A stretch of DNA of 64,000 nucleotides from positions 372,001 to 436,000 of the forward strand of contig CAVQVG010000015.1 of assembly GCA_963717125.1 (NCBI GenBank), read 5' to 3'. This DNA is from RYN-230 sp963717125. Lineage in GTDB: Bacteria > Actinomycetota > Actinomycetes > Streptosporangiales > Streptosporangiaceae. Made by a program: the position numbers and the translations under genes. This document shows, one piece after another, positions 61,354 through 64,000 of the stretch. The notes under the pieces were generated by a model. That model saw nothing but the letters and a program-made list of their open reading frames with translations. It did not search any database and was not told where the DNA came from. Numbering within the stretch: the first letter of the stretch is position 1; every line of letters begins with the position of its first letter.

Positions 61354-61698
61354 TTGATCAGCGTGTTCCACCGGCCGACCGGGCGGCGTGCCTGGCTGCC
61401 TGTTCTCGGGCCCGTTCTGCTGGCGGCGACCGTCACGGCCGGGTGCTCCGCGAGCAGCGCCGCACCATCCCCCGCGTCCTCCGGATCGCCGGGCGCCCGC
61501 AGTGCCTCCTTCAGCCAGTGCCTGAAGCAGCACGGTGTCACACCACCGCCAGGGTTCGGGCCGGGCCGCGCCCCGGGTGCCGGCAGGCCCAGCGGCCAGC
61601 CGCGCACGAGGCCGACCGGCGCCGCCGCGTCCGCGTTCCGCAACGCCATGAAGGCGTGCGGAGCCAAGGGATTCCCCGGCGGCCCTCCGGCCGGCTGA
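61354..61698 (+). CDS. small lipoprotein, companion of the ABC exporter
   Basis: 114 residues from TTG 61354, preceded by GGGAGA. Lipobox VTAGC (Cys31) after a hydrophobic segment. The mature part is Pro/Gly/Ala-rich with two Cys: FSQCLKQHGVTPPPGFG and FRNAMKACGAKGFPG. Such paired-Cys lipoproteins are often found next to MacB-like ABC genes and their two-component systems in actinobacteria and may be a periplasmic adaptor or signal sensor. Function not established. Confidence 0.82.
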   Translation: MISVFHRPTGRRAWLPVLGPVLLAATVTAGCSASSAAPSPASSGSPGARSASFSQCLKQHGVTPPPGFGPGRAPGAGRPSGQPRTRPTGAAASAFRNAMKACGAKGFPGGPPAG

Positions 61699-61746
61699 GC
61701 CACCGGCCACCAGCAGCGCGTTCTCAACTGAGAGGAACACCACGAC

Positions 61747-63183
61747 ATGTTCGTCATCTACCTGCGGCGGGAACTGCGCCGCAGGATGCGCCAGGCCATC
61801 TTCATCGCCCTCGGCCTGGCCCTGGGCATCGGCCTGGTCATCACTGTGACCGCGGCCTCCGCCGGGGTATCCAGCACCCAGGGGACGGTGCTGCACGCCC
61901 TGTACGGGGTGGGCACCGACGTCACCGTCACCCAGGCACCCGCGGCGGGCTCCGGCGGCCCAGCCCGGTTCGGGTTCGGCGGCGGCAACTCGGGCCGCAG
62001 GCCGGCCGCGGGCACGAGCTTCAGCCGGAGCATCCTGACCAGCGGCGGGCTGGGCGAGCTGAAGTCCTCAGCGGTCACGCAGATAGCCGGCCTGAAAGAC
62101 GTATCGGGCGCGGCCGGCGGGCTGAGCCTGACCGACCTGAAGGTGTCCGGCACCATCCAGACCGGGGGCACCGGCCAGGCGGGGGGCACTGGCGGCCAGC
62201 CCGGCGGCGGCGGCAACTCGACGATCAAGACAAGCACCTTCAGCGTGACCGGGGTGAACCCGGCCACCGGCTCGCTGGGCCCGCTCAGCTCCGCCGCGAT
62301 CACCTCGGGCCGCAGCCTCAGCCCGGCCGACGCCACCGCCAACGTGGCCGTGGTGAACGCCGACTACGCCAAGGCGGCGAACCTGAAGACCGGCTCGGCC
62401 TTCAAGGTCGCCGGGACCAAGTTCACCGTCATCGGCATCATGACGCCCGCGCAGGGCAGCAGCGCCACGGACGTCTACCTCCCGCTCGCCCGCGCCCAGG
62501 CCCTGGCCAGCCTGAAGAACGAGGTCAACACGATCTACGTGTCCGCGGCCAGCGCCGCGGACATCAGCGCGGTGTCCAGCGAGATCTCCAGTGCGCTGCC
62601 CAAGGCCACCGTGACCACCTCGAGTGACCTGGCGAGCGAGGTCACCGGCTCGCTGTCCAGCGCTTCCAGCCTGGCCAACAACCTCGGCAAGTGGCTGGCC
62701 GTCGCCGTGCTCGCGGCCGCGTTCGGCCTGGCCAGCCTGCTCACCGTGGCCGCGGTGTCCCGCCGGGTCCGCGAGTTCGGCACGCTCAAGGCGCTCGGCT
62801 GGCGCAACCGCCGGATCCTCAGCCAGATCATGGGCGAGGCGCTGGCCATCGGCCTCATCGGCGGCGCGGCCGGGGTAGCGCTCGGTTTCGGCGGCGCGGC
62901 CCTGGTCCAGGCGCTGGCGCCGCCGCTGACCGCCACCACCCCGACGGCCAGCGGCCCGGCGGGACCGGGCGGGGCGGCCGGCCCCGGCGGGGGCGGCGGC
63001 TTCGCGCGCGCGGCGGCATCCACCGCGCACACCGTCTCCGTGCACCTGACCGCGCCCGTCACGATCGGCGCGGTGCTGCTGGCCGTGGCCCTCGCGATCG
63101 CCGGCGGGCTGGTGGCCGGCTCGTTCGGCGGCTGGCGGGCGGTCCGCCTCCGGCCCGCGGCGGCGCTGACGCGGGTCGTCTGA
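61747..63183 (+). CDS. MacB/FtsX-type ABC transporter permease
   Basis: 478 residues. N-terminal helix (~15-38), a large outer domain (~40-305) with Gly/Ser-rich inserts, then three helices within ~310-475 and the FtsX signature RRVREFGTLKALGWRNRRIL. It should pair with the ATPase encoded next. The Gly-rich insert at ~395-415 lies in an outer loop. This class exports lipoproteins, peptides or drugs or passes mechanical signals across the membrane. Confidence 0.92.
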   Translation: MFVIYLRRELRRRMRQAIFIALGLALGIGLVITVTAASAGVSSTQGTVLHALYGVGTDVTVTQAPAAGSGGPARFGFGGGNSGRRPAAGTSFSRSILTSGGLGELKSSAVTQIAGLKDVSGAAGGLSLTDLKVSGTIQTGGTGQAGGTGGQPGGGGNSTIKTSTFSVTGVNPATGSLGPLSSAAITSGRSLSPADATANVAVVNADYAKAANLKTGSAFKVAGTKFTVIGIMTPAQGSSATDVYLPLARAQALASLKNEVNTIYVSAASAADISAVSSEISSALPKATVTTSSDLASEVTGSLSSASSLANNLGKWLAVAVLAAAFGLASLLTVAAVSRRVREFGTLKALGWRNRRILSQIMGEALAIGLIGGAAGVALGFGGAALVQALAPPLTATTPTASGPAGPGGAAGPGGGGGFARAAASTAHTVSVHLTAPVTIGAVLLAVALAIAGGLVAGSFGGWRAVRLRPAAALTRVV

Positions 63184-63209
63184 CCAGCAGATCTTCGAAG
63201 GGAAACCAC

Positions 63210-63971
63210 ATGTACCAGCTCAGCGGCGTCACCAAGGACTACCACCCAGGCCGGCGCACGGTGCACGCGCTGCGCGGCGTGGACCTGGTCATCGAGGACG
63301 GTGACTGGCTCGCCATCCAGGGACCCACCGGCCACGGCAAGAGCACGCTCCTGCAGATCCTCGGTGCGCTGGACCGGCCCACCTCGGGCACGGTCCAGTT
63401 CGGCGGCCACGATCTGACCCGGCTCCGGGAGAGCCAGCTCACCCAGGTGCGCGCCGCCTCGATCGGCTTCATCTTCCAGACCTTCAACCTCATCCCCACC
63501 CTGTCCGCCCAGGAGAACGTCGAGACCGCTCTCGTGCCACTCGGTGTGGCCGCGGCGGAGCGGCGGGATCGCGCCTCCCGCGCGCTGGCCGACGTGGGCC
63601 TCGGCGACCGCGCCCGGCACCTGCCCTCCGAGCTGTCCGGTGGCCAGCAGCAGCGGGTCGCCATCGCCCGTGCCCTGGTCAAGCAGCCCCAGGTGCTGCT
63701 GGCCGACGAGCCCACCGGCAACCTCGACGAAGGCACCAGGGACGAGATCATGACGCTGCTGGAACAGCTGTGGGACCAGTTGGGGCTCACGCTCGTCATG
63801 GTCAGCCACGACAGCGCCGTCGCGGGCCGGGCCCAGCGGACCGGCCGGATGGAAAACGGCCTGCTCACCGTCGGGGCCCGACCCGGGCCGGGTCCGGACC
63901 CGGGCCGGGGGGGTCCGGACCCGGCTCGTCAGCCCGGTATGAGTGAGGGGGTGCCGACCCGGTCGTCCTGA
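63210..63971 (+). CDS. MacB/LolD-type ABC transporter ATPase
   Basis: 253 residues from ATG 63210 (AAGGGAAA upstream). Walker A GPTGHGKST, Q-loop FIFQTFNLIP, signature LSGGQQQRVAIARAL, Walker B VLLADEPTGNLD, H-loop VSHD. The canonical domain ends near residue 222; the last ~30 residues are Pro/Gly/Asp-rich and encoded by two 14-bp repeats, so the natural end is uncertain. It energises the permease upstream. Last gene in the window. Confidence 0.92.
   Translation: MYQLSGVTKDYHPGRRTVHALRGVDLVIEDGDWLAIQGPTGHGKSTLLQILGALDRPTSGTVQFGGHDLTRLRESQLTQVRAASIGFIFQTFNLIPTLSAQENVETALVPLGVAAAERRDRASRALADVGLGDRARHLPSELSGGQQQRVAIARALVKQPQVLLADEPTGNLDEGTRDEIMTLLEQLWDQLGLTLVMVSHDSAVAGRAQRTGRMENGLLTVGARPGPGPDPGRGGPDPARQPGMSEGVPTRSS
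63890..63924. repeat. two 14-bp repeats GGGTCCGGACCCGG
   Basis: Identical copies at 63890-63903 and 63911-63924, each containing the 12-bp palindrome GGGTCCGGACCC. They lie in the last codons of the ATPase gene and could act as a transcription-ending hairpin. Expansion of this repeat would alter the tail length. Confidence 0.45.
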
Positions 63972-64000
63972 GCTGGAGCCCTGCGGCGGGCCGCGGCGGC

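Noticed and set aside
1..64000. CRISPR arrays, tRNA/rRNA genes, prophage or a classical biosynthetic gene cluster
   Set aside because: No regularly spaced repeats, no cloverleaf or rRNA sequence, no phage structural genes and no PKS/NRPS modules were seen. Only small repeats and one IS-like remnant are present.

Overview
The window is GC-rich (by eye about 70%) with GTG/TTG starts, stop-start overlaps of the GTGA/ATGA type, WhiB, ECF sigma with an anti-sigma, GAF/HisKA_3 kinases and large LuxR regulators. This points to a soil-type filamentous or related actinobacterium. I cannot name the genus. No tRNA, rRNA, CRISPR array or replication origin was seen.

Layout. 1-8.4 kb: tail of an unknown gene, an ECF sigma/anti-sigma pair, a secreted sedolisin protease broken by a frameshift, a small leaderless HTH regulator with an operator inside its promoter, a DUF998 membrane protein, an orphan KdpD-like kinase, an FCD-only GntR fragment and a 3-hydroxyisobutyrate-dehydrogenase-like enzyme. 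8.4-15.1 kb: hyuA-hyuB and an aquaporin-catalase operon. 15.1-29 kb: a signalling region with WhiB, two copies of a module made of an Asn-substituted receiver plus a NarL-type regulator, a half universal stress protein, MarR-MFS, hemA-hemC, a triple-GAF kinase (frameshifted), an HD hydrolase, and a MEDS protein with a GAF/PAS kinase. 29-32 kb: a translationally coupled trio of PLP gamma-family enzyme, double NifU domain protein and ATP-grasp ligase. 32-42 kb: a secreted protein of unknown role, an aspartoacylase-like enzyme, and a tightly overlapped catabolic operon (peptide-binding lipoprotein, creatininase, SDR, M20, M19). This operon converges on a ketopantoate-reductase/amidase fusion, and the two share one CTAG as their stop. 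42-57 kb: two large LuxR (LAL) regulators, both frameshifted, a LUD protein, a DsbA-like protein with DUF5996, SDR enzymes with LysR or MarR regulators, an MFS pump, and a 1.64-kb segment bounded by perfect 17-bp inverted repeats that carries an epimerase gene and a transposase tail. 57-64 kb: a VOC protein, an SDR, a SpoIIE-type phosphatase, and a two-component system followed by a lipoprotein and a MacB-like ABC exporter.

How the genes work together. Most of the window concerns sensing (at least four histidine kinases, six response-regulator-type proteins, two LAL regulators, an ECF factor), redox and stress handling (catalase/aquaporin, LUD, DsbA-like, WhiB) and uptake or breakdown of amides and small peptides (Hyu, creatininase, M20, M19, amidase fusion). 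Four long genes carry a single frame break each, and several others are visibly truncated (Usp, FCD, MFS 3' end, MarR). The region is therefore either decaying and rearranged or contains residual indel errors. Short GCTAGC-centred sequences recur at gene ends and between genes. The most original items are the PLP/NifU/ATP-grasp cassette, the reductase-amidase fusion, the two Asn-receiver modules, the leaderless HTH autoregulator and the inverted-repeat-bounded epimerase segment.
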